A DNA stretch of 64,000 nucleotides from CBDCVA01 sp965222935 [NCBI: Candidatus Latescibacterota bacterium] (GTDB lineage Bacteria; Latescibacterota; CBDCVA01). Positions 1 to 9,458 of this stretch are shown here, piece after piece (within the stretch, counting starts at the first letter, position 1; each line of letters opens with the position of its first letter). The stretch spans positions 868,001 to 932,000 of the forward strand of contig CBDCVA010000002.1 in NCBI GenBank assembly GCA_965222935.1, given 5' to 3'. Under the pieces are notes generated by a model that saw only the letters and a program-made list of their open reading frames with translations, made no database searches and was not told the origin of the DNA. The position numbers were made by a program, and so were the translations under genes.

Positions 1-1414
1 TCCCGCCGCTTGCGGCGTTGGGCAGCCGCGCCGCGGGGATGTTGAGGAAGTGAGTGAGGTAGACGAACATCGCGCCGTGGAAGACCCCGCGCCAAAGCGC
101 TCGGTCCATCTCCGGGTCCCGCCCCGCCAACCACCGCACGAGATTATCGAGTCCGTTGGCGTAGCTCACGACGTGCAGCACCGTGTCCCAGTCGCCCTCG
201 TTCTGGAGATGGAAGCGCAGAACGCGCCGGATACCCGCACGCGCCAGGACTGCACTCACCTGGCGGAGCGTCGCCCCCGACTTGATGGCCTCGCGTACCG
301 CTTCGATGATGAGCAGCGGCCGCTCTCGCAGCATGCACGCCAGAAGCTCGTCCTCATCTCGCCAGGAAAGACCCTGCCCCTCAGCCAGAAGCTGCGGCAG
401 TTCCTCGAATGTCTCGTGCAAGGGCCCGACCATCTCCTGCCAATCGACCGATTCTTCGTGCCGGAAGGCGCTCGCCATGAGCGGGATGAGGCTGGAGAGG
501 ACCGTTGCGGCCTGCGCCTCGCCCAAGTGCCCGACGAGCTCGAAGCCCTTGTTAACGAAATCCACCACATGGCCGATCGAAAGGAAAAAGTGATCCGTCG
601 CAGCGGTGACGAGCATCTTCGCGATCCGCTCGGGCGGCTCGCCGGAAGCGATGGCGCTCCTGAGGCAGCGCTCGGCGCCCGCCGACTCGCGGTCCTCGAT
701 GAAGGATCGAAACCAGCTTAGAAGCTTAGAGAAATCCGCCGTTCCGGCTTCGGGCAGGGCCCGCTGCGGCCGGCGTGGCGGCTGATTGGCCGCATCACGC
801 GCGACATGGGTTAGCCCGTGCACGAGGGCAAGGACGCGGTCGGAGGGATCTATATCTTTCAGAAGATTGGCCGTGCATGTGAGGGTCACAAGACCCCGTC
901 CGAAGCCCTGCTGGCGGTACTCGATCCCTCGCAAGGCACCGAGGCGGATCATCTCCAGGGGCTCGACCCCCGCTCCATCCATCACGGCAACCGCTTTGGC
1001 GATCAGAAAACTGCTCCCCTCTCGGATCCCCTGCTCCAGGTCGGCGCGCCCCTTCTCGACGATGGCCGAGTGGAAACCCGCACGCGGTACGGGCGAGACC
1101 CAGATCTCGCCATCTCGCACCTCGACCCCGAAGGTCGCGACGTCATCACCGCCGGAAGTGAAGCAGCCGCCCGAACAGAGATCGAAGCGCCAGTGATGCC
1201 AATGGCAGCGCAAGATGCCGTCGGTGACCGTCCCCTCCGTGAGGGGGTAGGCCATGTGTGGACAGCGATTGTCCACGGCGTAGATGCGGCCGCCATCATT
1301 GAAGAGCGCGATGTGGCGACCGGCAACACTGATGGGTTTCGAGCCACCAGGGGGGACATCGGTCAAGCTCGCCACGCGGATGAATTCGCTAGCCTTGTCC
1401 ATCTCCTCAGCCAT
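1..1414 (-). CDS. Rieske [2Fe-2S] domain protein with long C-terminal helical region (3' end outside window)
   Basis: One open frame runs on the minus strand from ATG at 1414 off the left edge, about 471 codons. The N-terminal ~105 residues are a Rieske ferredoxin-like domain: CPH at the first ligand pair, 16 residues, then CHWH at the second, followed by the typical WRFDL. This binds a [2Fe-2S] cluster through two Cys and two His, so the protein should transfer electrons or sense redox state. The remaining ~365 residues look alpha-helical and lack the mononuclear-iron motif of ring-hydroxylating dioxygenases; I do not recognise them. There is no signal peptide, so it is probably cytoplasmic. 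A purine-rich GGGGGAAAG lies before the ATG. The partner oxidase or reductase is not visible. Confidence 0.85.
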   Translation of the reverse strand, partial: MAEEMDKASEFIRVASLTDVPPGGSKPISVAGRHIALFNDGGRIYAVDNRCPHMAYPLTEGTVTDGILRCHWHHWRFDLCSGGCFTSGGDDVATFGVEVRDGEIWVSPVPRAGFHSAIVEKGRADLEQGIREGSSFLIAKAVAVMDGAGVEPLEMIRLGALRGIEYRQQGFGRGLVTLTCTANLLKDIDPSDRVLALVHGLTHVARDAANQPPRRPQRALPEAGTADFSKLLSWFRSFIEDRESAGAERCLRSAIASGEPPERIAKMLVTAATDHFFLSIGHVVDFVNKGFELVGHLGEAQAATVLSSLIPLMASAFRHEESVDWQEMVGPLHETFEELPQLLAEGQGLSWRDEDELLACMLRERPLLIIEAVREAIKSGATLRQVSAVLARAGIRRVLRFHLQNEGDWDTVLHVVSYANGLDNLVRWLAGRDPEMDRALWRGVFHGAMFVYLTHFLNIPAARLPNAASGG

Positions 1415-1606
1415 CGGTCTTTCCCCCATTTCACCTAATACCCCAGCGTAACACGCCTAGACGGGCATCTCTTACTGGGTGGGAATCGCGGAGGCGGGGC
1501 GCTGACTGCCGGGCAGTCCACCACTGGTTCTGTCCCGTCATCGGAGGCCAAAGCGATAGCCACGTTAAGCGTCCCGTGGAACGCAGGGCGCTACCACCGC
1601 CAGCGC

Positions 1607-1678
1607 TCATGAATCGGTGGATACGCACCGGATGATCAGTCGAACAAATTCGAATCGCTTCGTGGTGAGCAGGCGCAT
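1607..1678 (-). pseudogene. 5' remnant of a type II toxin gene (YafQ/RelE-like)
   Basis: A 23-codon frame opens with ATG three bases after the antitoxin stop codon, the spacing usual for antitoxin-toxin operons. Its start, MRLLTTKRFEF, resembles the opening strand and helix of YafQ/RelE-type mRNA interferases, but the frame stops with TGA after 23 residues instead of about 90. No continuation is obvious down to the Rieske start. I read it as a toxin gene lost by truncation; a chance small ORF is the alternative. Confidence 0.4.
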
Positions 1679-1681
1679 CGA

Positions 1682-1939
1682 TCAGCCGCTCCTGGCTTTG
1701 AGATCCTCCAGATCGGCGTATTCGGTGAGTCCCTCTCCTGCGCGGGCCTGTCGCAGCGCTTCGATGGTCTCCGTATTGGGAACCTTCACAGCGAACGGCA
1801 AACCGCGATGCAGGGTCACCTGTCTATAAAACAGCGTGATCGCCTCGGTTGACGATAGTCCGAGCTCCGAGAAGATCTCTTCGGCTTGGCACTTCAACTC
1901 CAGTTCAACGCGGGCGCGGATCATTTCGGTCTTAGCCAT
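1682..1939 (-). CDS. RelB/DinJ-family antitoxin
   Basis: An 85-residue protein starting MAKTEMIRARVE. It has the N-terminal ribbon-helix-helix pattern of RelB/DinJ antitoxins: a short beta strand (MIRARVELELK), then helices around EIFSELGLSSTEAITLFYRQV, and a C-terminal tail (roughly 55-85) that would wrap the toxin. These dimeric proteins bind their own operator and neutralise a co-transcribed ribosome-dependent RNase. A perfect AAGGAGGT sits 5 bases before the ATG at 1939, which fixes this start against the much longer open frame that extends upstream. Only a truncated toxin frame follows, so this is probably an orphan antitoxin or a DNA-binding relic. Confidence 0.85.
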   Translation of the reverse strand: MAKTEMIRARVELELKCQAEEIFSELGLSSTEAITLFYRQVTLHRGLPFAVKVPNTETIEALRQARAGEGLTEYADLEDLKARSG

Positions 1940-1959
1940 AGTTACCTCCTTCTCGCCTG

Positions 1960-1987
1960 AGTGTACCACAAATGGGGAACAAGTCAA
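1960..1987 (-). promoter_or_regulatory. Sigma70-type promoter of the antitoxin gene
   Basis: On the minus strand TTGACT (1982-1987) and TACACT (1960-1965) are separated by 16 bases, 21 bases upstream of the antitoxin ATG. The ten bases AGTGTACCAC covering the -10 (1960-1969) recur at 2129-2138, so the region may hold a repeated repressor site, as RelB-type antitoxins are autoregulatory. Confidence 0.55.
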
Positions 1988-2183
1988 CCTTTGAAGGCAT
2001 GGCCCGTCATCAGCACGGCTATTATCTGACCTCGGCTTTCCTGGATACAATCCTGGCTCAGGAATAAGGTCATTAAACGCGAAATGCCCGATCGCCGCGC
2101 CCGTTCCAGTGAAGCACAGGTGTAAACCAGTGTACCACGGAGGCCGCCCGAGGGCAATGCGCGTCGCGGCCCGAGAGGCGTTG

Positions 2184-4961
2184 CTAGTAGCCTGTGATGA
2201 CTTCGACGAAGAGGCGGGAGTTGCGCTCGTCGAGGAAGCGGTTGGCGCTCTCGATGAACTCTTTGGAGGAGCGGTGGAAGCCCACTGAAGTGTGGAGTTT
2301 GCGCCCCCAGTAGTTCGTCCAGTTCTGGAACGCGATGATCTGATCGGTGGCACTGAAGCCCACCTCGGGGTCCGCCTTGTCGCGGAAGCGGAAGGCGAAG
2401 AAATTGCGGATAGGCGACCCTTTATCGGCCCAGCCCACGCGCACACCCTGCTGGCCGAACAGGAGCTTGGTGCGCCGGGTGAGCTGGTATTCCACCTTGA
2501 AGATGGGAGCCGTCCACGACTGGCTGCGCAACGTCACACCGGACCGCTCTTCGACCCTTTCCCGCTCGATCAGCGTCAGCCGTTTGAACTGCGGCCAGAT
2601 CGTCCAGTGACCGAACCGCAGCCGGTAGTCGGCGCGGTTGACCATCGTGTACATCGTCCGCCGAGCTTCCACCTGGCCCTCTTCGCGCAACCGGTGATTC
2701 TGCAGCACCTTGAAGCTGTTGTCGACGGTCAGGTTGAGCACCCCGGTGAAGGCCGTGCCCAGCCAGGCCTGGTGCGCCATAGAGTTCCGGTACAACAGGA
2801 GATCGAAGCCGCGATCGCCGGGAATTGGACCACCGGGCTTGTTCGTATCCCGCTCGAACGCCGTCAGCCCGAAGACATAGACGCTGTTGGGGACCGTGTC
2901 CCGAACGCGCTTCGACTCGTGATCGAGCTCCACCGTGCCCCATCGCCTCGCTTCGTAACGGTACTCCGTACGTACGTACCGGCCCCGGTTGATCCCGCCA
3001 CTCGCGGGCTCGTCCTGATCGAACCAGCCCAGGCCGACGTTCCCTTCGCCCCATCCGAACCGGTTTCGCAGGGGATTGAAGCGCACGAACGCGTGCTGCC
3101 CTTCGACGTCCTTGCCCCGCCGCCCCAGGTTCGAGTAGCGGTAATCCGCCCACTCGTCGTCCTCGCGCTGGTCCACGAACCCGTTGTTGTTGTTGTCCCA
3201 GCCGAAAACGAACTCGATGGGGTCGGAGTAGTAGAGGATGAACGGGTCCTTCCAGTCGGGGCGGCCGTTCTCGTTTCGATCTTCGTCGAAATTGCCGTCT
3301 AGGTCTTCGTCACGACCGGGGAAGACCCCCGCGTCCTGGATGGGCTCCGCCCGCCCATAGAGGGCTCCGAAGGAATCGAACGACGGATCATCGTCCGCAT
3401 ACTGGTCCCCGTCGTCGTTGTCCTCGACCCAGGGGAACTCCGTCGTGACCTGGGCCGTGCGATTTCCCCCACCGTTGTCGGTGTAGAGCAGAGGCCCGCT
3501 ACGCGTGGTCTGGTAGCCCGCGTATTTCGGTCCGATCCGGAAGAACTCCACGCCCACATCCACGAACCCTTTGGCGAAGGGCCGCTCCGCCGTCAGGAAC
3601 CACGCCGAGTCCCGCAGAGGCGACAGCTTCTGACCGGGCCGCGTGGAGAACTGCTGATAGACGGAACTGAGCGCGAACTCTCCCTCGATGTGCGCCCCAG
3701 CGACATTGGCCCGCAAGTCCGCACCGTAAACCGATTGCCCCGTGTTGAACCCATAGCGAAACTTTACTAGGGCCTTGTTCGAGAAGTCCCGCACGTTTCC
3801 TTCAGAACGCGTGATGACCACGGGCGTCGAGGCGCGATCCACGAATTCCACCCTGTTCCCCTCGGCGTCAACTTGCTTGCTCGAGCGACCCTCGTAAAAC
3901 TTGTGGGCCTGGCTCACGGCGATCCGGTAGTCGTTGGCGACGACCGCTTCCACCTCCATAGCCACAGGGAGCGGTGAAATCGGCATGTCGTAGGCGAAGG
4001 ACAACTCGTCGTTGCCGTTCGCCTCCCAGTGGTCACCCACGACCTCCCCACCGAGGATGCTCGGGATGAAGCGCGTGAACACGCTGTCCCCTTCGGCAAT
4101 CACGCGGACCCGCACGTCGAACACCGCCGCGCCGCCACCGTTTTCGGGCGTGTCGTCGGTAAAGTGGATGATGATCCGCCCCGGCGGCAGCATCGGGTAC
4201 GGCAAGGACCCGCGCGCCGAGAAGATGCGCTCTTTAAGGGTCACGTCCTGTTGATGCTGGTTGACGAACGTCGATCCGAGCGTCACAGCGTCCCCGATGT
4301 CCGTCTCCCATCGCAGGGCGAAAAACGGCACCGGCGTGACGTTGATCTCCGCCTTGAAACCAGGACCCGCCCCGAAGCCTGGGAAGGGTCCTCCGCCCGG
4401 CTTCTGAACGATGTCGGACCGTTGCTGCGTCCAGCCCTTGGTGGCAAGGAATGTCCCCCGGTTCTTCTCCGAGGCCACATCAAACCGCACACCGGCGAAC
4501 CGAGGCAGGCTGAGGGTCAGAGACGTGAAATGCGTACGCATGCGGTCCGAGACGTTCAGCCGATAGTGCCAGCCCCGGCTTGTATCCCCGGCCTCCATGA
4601 GGAGGTCGTAAACACTCTTGTACCGGAATTGGTTCTGGCGAAAGCTCCCGTCCTCGGACCCAATAAGGCCCCTGCCAGCGCCGGGACGGCGCTCCTCCCA
4701 GAACCAGACCGGATAGCCCTCGACCAGGTAATTGCCGAAGTCATCGTACATTTTGAAAATTCCGGACATGGCCCCGTAGTTGCGCGTGGGGTCGCGGGCG
4801 TAGTTCAGGTAGCCCTCTTCCTCCGCACGGCCGAGGAATGGCTTGCTGCGGCGGCCTATCAACGCCGCTTGTCCCCAAACCGGACCCGCCAGGCCGAGGA
4901 GAACGGCAAGCGCGAGCAAGCCCAGACCCATTTGCGCCACAGCCCTAGGCGCGAGAGACAT
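2184..4961 (-). CDS. Large secreted beta-rich surface protein, copy A (probable outer-membrane protein)
   Basis: About 925 residues with a clear signal peptide (hydrophobic core LGLLALAVLLGLAGPVWG, cleavage near residue 32). I do not recognise a named family. The C-terminal third alternates short aromatic and charged strands, as in outer-membrane beta barrels, and ends ...FVEVITGY. Three Asp/Asn-rich loops resemble calcium-binding repeats: about residues 514-527, 551-570 (RDEDLDGNFDEDRNENGRPD) and 589-603. The gene lies 121 bases downstream of the TonB-like DUF4159 gene and is probably co-transcribed. GGAGGGG precedes tandem GTG and ATG codons; ATG at 4961 is chosen, GTG at 4964 is possible. 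A near-identical copy lies at 6558-9337. Surface location is inferred. Confidence 0.85.
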   Translation of the reverse strand: MSLAPRAVAQMGLGLLALAVLLGLAGPVWGQAALIGRRSKPFLGRAEEEGYLNYARDPTRNYGAMSGIFKMYDDFGNYLVEGYPVWFWEERRPGAGRGLIGSEDGSFRQNQFRYKSVYDLLMEAGDTSRGWHYRLNVSDRMRTHFTSLTLSLPRFAGVRFDVASEKNRGTFLATKGWTQQRSDIVQKPGGGPFPGFGAGPGFKAEINVTPVPFFALRWETDIGDAVTLGSTFVNQHQQDVTLKERIFSARGSLPYPMLPPGRIIIHFTDDTPENGGGAAVFDVRVRVIAEGDSVFTRFIPSILGGEVVGDHWEANGNDELSFAYDMPISPLPVAMEVEAVVANDYRIAVSQAHKFYEGRSSKQVDAEGNRVEFVDRASTPVVITRSEGNVRDFSNKALVKFRYGFNTGQSVYGADLRANVAGAHIEGEFALSSVYQQFSTRPGQKLSPLRDSAWFLTAERPFAKGFVDVGVEFFRIGPKYAGYQTTRSGPLLYTDNGGGNRTAQVTTEFPWVEDNDDGDQYADDDPSFDSFGALYGRAEPIQDAGVFPGRDEDLDGNFDEDRNENGRPDWKDPFILYYSDPIEFVFGWDNNNNGFVDQREDDEWADYRYSNLGRRGKDVEGQHAFVRFNPLRNRFGWGEGNVGLGWFDQDEPASGGINRGRYVRTEYRYEARRWGTVELDHESKRVRDTVPNSVYVFGLTAFERDTNKPGGPIPGDRGFDLLLYRNSMAHQAWLGTAFTGVLNLTVDNSFKVLQNHRLREEGQVEARRTMYTMVNRADYRLRFGHWTIWPQFKRLTLIERERVEERSGVTLRSQSWTAPIFKVEYQLTRRTKLLFGQQGVRVGWADKGSPIRNFFAFRFRDKADPEVGFSATDQIIAFQNWTNYWGRKLHTSVGFHRSSKEFIESANRFLDERNSRLFVEVITGY

Positions 4962-5082
4962 CACCGGCCCCTCCTATTGGCTCGTATTTTCAGACTGGAC
5001 GTGGTGCCACCGGAACCGCCGCACGACCTAGCTGGATGCTCGGCACCCCGTGGCGACGGAAGGCCCCGCGACGGCGTTTCAC

Positions 5083-6390
5083 CTACCCGCCAGCCCTCAC
5101 GTACCGAGCGGCGAGCGAGCCCTCCTGCGTCAGGGCGAAGACGACCATGTTGATCCCGTACTCCAGTTGGCTACGGTCCGGGGGAGTGCCGTACACCCCG
5201 GCGTGGCGCTTCCAGGTCCACACGGCGACCTCCAGAAGCCCAACCAGCCGGCCGGCGTATTCGACGCCCTCGGCTTTTTCACTCGAGCGTATAGCCTCGG
5301 AATTGAGTCCGCGCGCCCCTCGGTCCGTGGAACTGGCCCCCGGCGTTCCGTGCATGCGAGGGTAGCCCGCCATGTCGTAAAAGGAATGGAAGAGGGCATG
5401 GTCGTTCTCCAGCGCGACGAAAGCCCAGTGGCGGCCCTCTCGTAGGCCCTTGGCGGCGAAGGCGTCCTGGAACATCCCCCGCTGAACGAAGTAGTTCTCA
5501 TACCGGTGCCGGTCGCTCCAATAGACGACGTCTATAATCGTGAAACCGCCGATCGTCAGGTATTCCCCCAGGTTGCGCGCCTCCGCTTTCGTGAGCACGA
5601 AGGGCCCGCGAGGCAGTACCGCCGCCCAGGGACACTTTAAGAGCAGCTTCGACGACATCGCGACGTCCGGCACGATCTCGACGTCGATGTCGGTGTACTC
5701 GTTGATGGCTTCCGCGAGGTAGGCCAACTCCTTGTGGAACATCGACCCCCAAGCGCGGCCCAGGCCCTCCAGCCGCAGCGCCGGCTGCCCCGCCGCGCCC
5801 AGACTGACCCGCGCGAGCTTGAAGAAGCCTGAAATCTCGCGCTTGTCCTCCGGATCCTGCACCACAGCGGCCTGGTACTGACCGTAGTCCAGGGTCTTGA
5901 GATCCACCATCTCGAGGTTGACATCCAGACGCGCCCCACCGGTCCTGGCGATCTCGACTCTGCTCGATTCGATCATGGGCTCGAGCCGGGGGCGCTCGAA
6001 ACTCGCAGTCTGACTTATCGTCGTCGCGGGCCTCACCAGGCTGTCGAGCACCTGGCTGGCCTTCGGCGCTCGCGAGAGCCCGCGCGTGTCCACTTTCGCC
6101 CGCACGCGCTTCATGCGCCGGCGCATCTGACGACGCTTGGGCTTGGGCGCTTTGCGCAGTTCCAACGGCTTGATCAGCCGCGGCTCACGCTTGATGAACC
6201 GCGTCGTCAGCGGCTTGACAGCCCGCCTTTCCGCCGAAACCTTCCAGATCGCGAGCGACCCATGAAGTGCGATGGCTATCGCCAGGCTGATGATCCGGAT
6301 CTTACGCGTCTGCCGCGATGCGACCGCTTCCAGATTCAGCTGCGACGACGGGGTATCAAACCGTGATGAGTGCTGAGGAAGATCCGTCAT
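5083..6390 (-). CDS. TonB-like membrane-anchored DUF4159 protein, copy A
   Basis: 435 residues from the ATG at 6390, preceded by GGAGG; an open extension of 10 codons upstream is rejected because that Shine-Dalgarno sequence lies inside it. Residues ~31-49 form one transmembrane helix containing a histidine (AIALHGSLAIW), like the TM helix of TonB. A basic, proline-containing stretch follows (~59-100, KAPKPKRRQMRRRMKRVRAK). The C-terminal ~235 residues match DUF4159, which starts around FFKLARV, continues with NEYTDIDVEIVPDVAMSS and AVLPRGPFVLTKAEARNLGEYL, and ends with EYGINMVVFALTQEGSLAARY. DUF4159 has no assigned activity; it is usually described as similar to class I glutamine amidotransferase-like folds. 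It precedes the large surface protein gene, suggesting that the two work together across the periplasm. That partnership is inference. Confidence 0.85.
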   Translation of the reverse strand: MTDLPQHSSRFDTPSSQLNLEAVASRQTRKIRIISLAIAIALHGSLAIWKVSAERRAVKPLTTRFIKREPRLIKPLELRKAPKPKRRQMRRRMKRVRAKVDTRGLSRAPKASQVLDSLVRPATTISQTASFERPRLEPMIESSRVEIARTGGARLDVNLEMVDLKTLDYGQYQAAVVQDPEDKREISGFFKLARVSLGAAGQPALRLEGLGRAWGSMFHKELAYLAEAINEYTDIDVEIVPDVAMSSKLLLKCPWAAVLPRGPFVLTKAEARNLGEYLTIGGFTIIDVVYWSDRHRYENYFVQRGMFQDAFAAKGLREGRHWAFVALENDHALFHSFYDMAGYPRMHGTPGASSTDRGARGLNSEAIRSSEKAEGVEYAGRLVGLLEVAVWTWKRHAGVYGTPPDRSQLEYGINMVVFALTQEGSLAARYVRAGG

Positions 6391-6446
6391 CTGGTCCACC
6401 TCCAGACGTGCGAAGCTCACTTAAAACCAATACTCACGAATGTGAT

Positions 6447-6475
6447 AATATCGCCTGCATTCGCGACGGTGTCAA
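6447..6475 (-). promoter_or_regulatory. Promoter of the copy A module
   Basis: Minus-strand TTGACA (6470-6475) and GATATT (6447-6452) with 17 bases between them, about 57 bases before the DUF4159 start codon. The equivalent site before copy B keeps the TTGACA but has a different -10 and 18-base spacing. Confidence 0.6.
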
Positions 6476-6536
6476 CACTCCTAGGTGCCGCTTCGGCGAA
6501 CCGCGTTACGTCCGCGAAGCCCGGCGCAACTCCAAA

Positions 6537-6553
6537 GCCCCGGCCGCCGGGGC
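6537..6553 (-). terminator. GC-rich hairpin after the copy B large gene
   Basis: GCCCCGGC / GCCGGGGC forms a perfect inverted repeat around a single base directly after the copy B stop codon (minus strand). It is followed only by TTTGG, so intrinsic termination would be weak. It separates the copy B module from the copy A promoter. Confidence 0.4.
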
Positions 6554-6557
6554 CCTG

Positions 6558-9337
6558 CTAGTAACCGGTGACAACTTCGACGAAGAGGCGGGAGTTGCGC
6601 TCGTCGAGGAAGCGGTTGGCGCTTTCGATGAACTCCTTGGAGGAGCGGTGGAAGCCCACCGAAGCGTGGAGTCTGCGTCCCCAGTAGTTCGTCCAGTTCT
6701 GGAACGCGATGATCTGATCGGTGGCACTGAAGCCCACCTCGGGGTCCGCCTTGTCGCGGAAGCGGAAGGCGAAGAAATTGCGGATAGGCGACCCTTTATC
6801 GGCCCAGCCCACGCGCACACCCTGCTGGCCGAACAGGAGCTTGGTGCGCCGGGTGAGCTGGTATTCCACCTTGAAGATGGGAGCCGTCCACGACTGGCTG
6901 CGCAACGTCACACCGGACCGCCCTTTGACCCTTTCCCGCTCGATCAGCGTCAGCCGTTTGAACTGCGGCCAGATCGTCCAGTGACCGAACCGCAGCCGGT
7001 AGTCGGCGCGGTTGACCATTGTGTACATCGTCAGCCGAGCTTCCACCTGGCCATCTAAGGGCAATTGGTGATTCTGCAGCACCTTGAAGCTGTTGTCGAC
7101 GGTCAGGTTGAGCACCCCGGTGAAGGCCGTGCCCAGCCAGGCCTGGTGTGCCATGGAGTTCCGGTACAACAGGTTGTCAAACCGCGGTCCCCGGGGATCG
7201 GGCCGGAGGGCTTCGTCGTATCCCGCTCGAACGCCGTCAGCCCGAAGACATAGACGCTGTTGGGGACCGTGTCCCGAACGCGCTTCGACTCGTGATCGAG
7301 CTCCACCGTGCCCCATCGCCTCGCTTCGTAACGGTACTCCGTACGTACGTACCGGCCCCGGTTGATCCCGCCACTCGCGGGCTCGTCCTGATCGAACCAG
7401 CCCAGGCTGATGCTCCCTTCGCCCCATCCGAACCGGTTTCGCAGGGGATTGAAGCGCACGAACGCGTGCTGCCCTTCGACGTCCTTGCCCCGCCGCCCCA
7501 GGTTCGAGTAGCGGTAATCCGCCCACTCGTCGTCCTCGCGCTGGTCCACGAACCCGTTGTTGTTGTTGTCCCAGCCGAAAACGAACTCGATGGGGTCGGA
7601 GTAGTAGAGGATGAACGGGTCCTTCCAGTCGGGGCGGCCGTTCTCGTTCCGGTCTTCGTCGAAATTACCGTCCAAGTCTTCGTCACGACCGGGGAAGACC
7701 CCCGCGTCCTGGATGGGCTGAGCCCGCTGATAGAGGGCTCCGAAGGACTCGAACGACGGATCATCGTCCGCATACTGGTCCCCGTCGTCGTTGTCCTCGA
7801 CCCAGGGGAACTCCGTCGTGACCTGGGCCGTGCGATTTCCCCCACCGTTGTCGGTGTAGAGCAGAGGCCCGCTACGCGTGGTCTGGTAGCCCGCGTATTT
7901 CGGTCCGATCCGGAAGAACTCCACGCCCACATCCACGAACCCTTTGGCGAAGGGCCGCTCCGCCGTCAGGAACCACGCCGAGTCCCGCAGAGGCGACAGC
8001 TTCTGACCGGGCCGCGTGGAGAACTGCTGATAGACGGAACTGAGCGCGAACTCTCCCTCGATGTGCGCCCCAGCGACATTGGCCCGCAAGTCCGCACCGT
8101 AAACCGATTGCCCCGTGTTGAACCCATAGCGAAACTTTACTAGGGCCTTGTTCGAGAAGTCCCGCACGTTTCCTTCAGAACGCGTGATGACCACGGGCGT
8201 CGAGGCGCGATCCACGAATTCCACCCTGTTCCCCTCGGCGTCAACTTGCTTGCTCGAGCGACCCTCGTAAAACTTGTGGGCCTGGCTCACGGCGATCCGG
8301 TAGTCGTTGGCGACGACCGCTTCCACCTCCATAGCCACAGGGAGCGGTGAAATCGGCATGTCGTAGGCGAAGGACAACTCGTCGTTGCCGTTCGCCTCCC
8401 AGTGGTCACCCACGACCTCCCCACCGAGGATGCTCGGGATGAAGCGCGTGAACACGCTGTCCCCTTCGGCAATCACGCGGACCCGCACGTCGAACACCGC
8501 CGCGCCGCCACCGTTTTCGGGCGTGTCGTCGGTAAAGTGGATGATGATCCGCCCCGGCGGCAGCATCGGGTACGGCAAGGACCCGCGCGCCGAGAAGATG
8601 CGCTCTTTAAGGGTCACGTCCTGTTGATGCTGGTTGACGAACGTCGATCCGAGCGTCACAGCGTCCCCGATGTCCGTCTCCCATCGCAGGGCGAAAAGTG
8701 GCACCGGCGTGACGTTGATGTCCGACTTGAGACCCGTACCCTGCGAGGGGTAGTTTGGGAAGGGTCCTCCGCCCGGCTTCTGAATGATGTCGGACCGTTG
8801 CTGGGTCCAGCCCTTGGTGGCAAGGAATGTCCCCCGGTTCTTCTCCGAGGCCACTTCGAACCGCACACCGGCGAACCGAGGCAGGCTGAGGGTCAGAGAC
8901 GTGAAATGCGTACGCATGCGGTCCGAGACGTTCAGCCGATAGTGCCAGCCCCGGCTTGTATCCCCGGCCTCCATGAGGAGGTCGTAAACATTTTCGTACC
9001 GCCTTCGGATCTGGCGAAAGCTCCCGTCCTCGGACCCAATAAGGCCCCTGCCAATGCCGGGACGGCGCTCCTCCCAGAACCAGACCGGAAAGCCCTCGAC
9101 CAGGTAGTTGCCGAAGTCATCGTACATTTTGAGTATTCCGGGCATGGCCCCGTAGCTGCGCGTGGGGTCGCGGGCGTAGTTCAGGTAGCCCTCTTCCTCC
9201 GCACGGCCGAGGAATGGCTTGCTGCGGCGGCCTATCAACGCCGCTTGTCCCCAAACCGGACCCGCCAGGCCGAGGAGAACGGCAAGCGCGAGCAAGCCCA
9301 GACCCATTTGCGCCACAGCCCTAGGCGCGAGAGGCAT
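6558..9337 (-). pseudogene. Large secreted beta-rich surface protein, copy B, broken by a one-base frameshift
   Basis: Tandem paralogue of the 2184-4961 gene, near-identical over most of its length. The frame from ATG 9337 reads correctly through ...PIPGDRG and then runs into nonsense ending at 7103. The rest (FDNLLYRNSMAH to the C-terminus) continues in another frame to the stop at 6558. Aligning the two copies here shows 45 bases in copy A against 44 in copy B within about 7168-7215, next to a run of C and G. Restoring one base would give a full 927-residue protein with the same signal peptide and Asp-rich loops. Either a real inactivating or phase-variable slip, or a sequencing error in a GC-rich tract. 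Confidence 0.8.
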
Positions 9338-9458
9338 CACCGGCCCCTCCTATTGGCTCGTATTTTCAGACTGGACGTGGTGCCACCGGAACCGCCGCAC
9401 GACCTAGCTGGATGCTCGGCACCCCGTGGCGACGGAAGGCCCCGCGACGGCGTTTCAC

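Noticed and set aside
1431-1628. 65-codon minus-strand frame between the Rieske gene and the antitoxin
   Set aside because: Composition is not protein-like and it overlaps the toxin remnant in another frame; it does not restore a toxin.
1682-2446. A 254-codon minus-strand frame ending with the antitoxin
   Set aside because: Only the last 85 codons look like a protein family and a perfect ribosome site precedes them; the rest overlaps the large surface gene in another frame.
2292-5153. Long open frames on the plus strand across the large surface genes (336 and 374 codons, repeated in copy B)
   Set aside because: They are antisense to well-supported proteins, rich in Arg/Pro/Val as expected for reverse frames of GC-rich genes, and have no ribosome sites.
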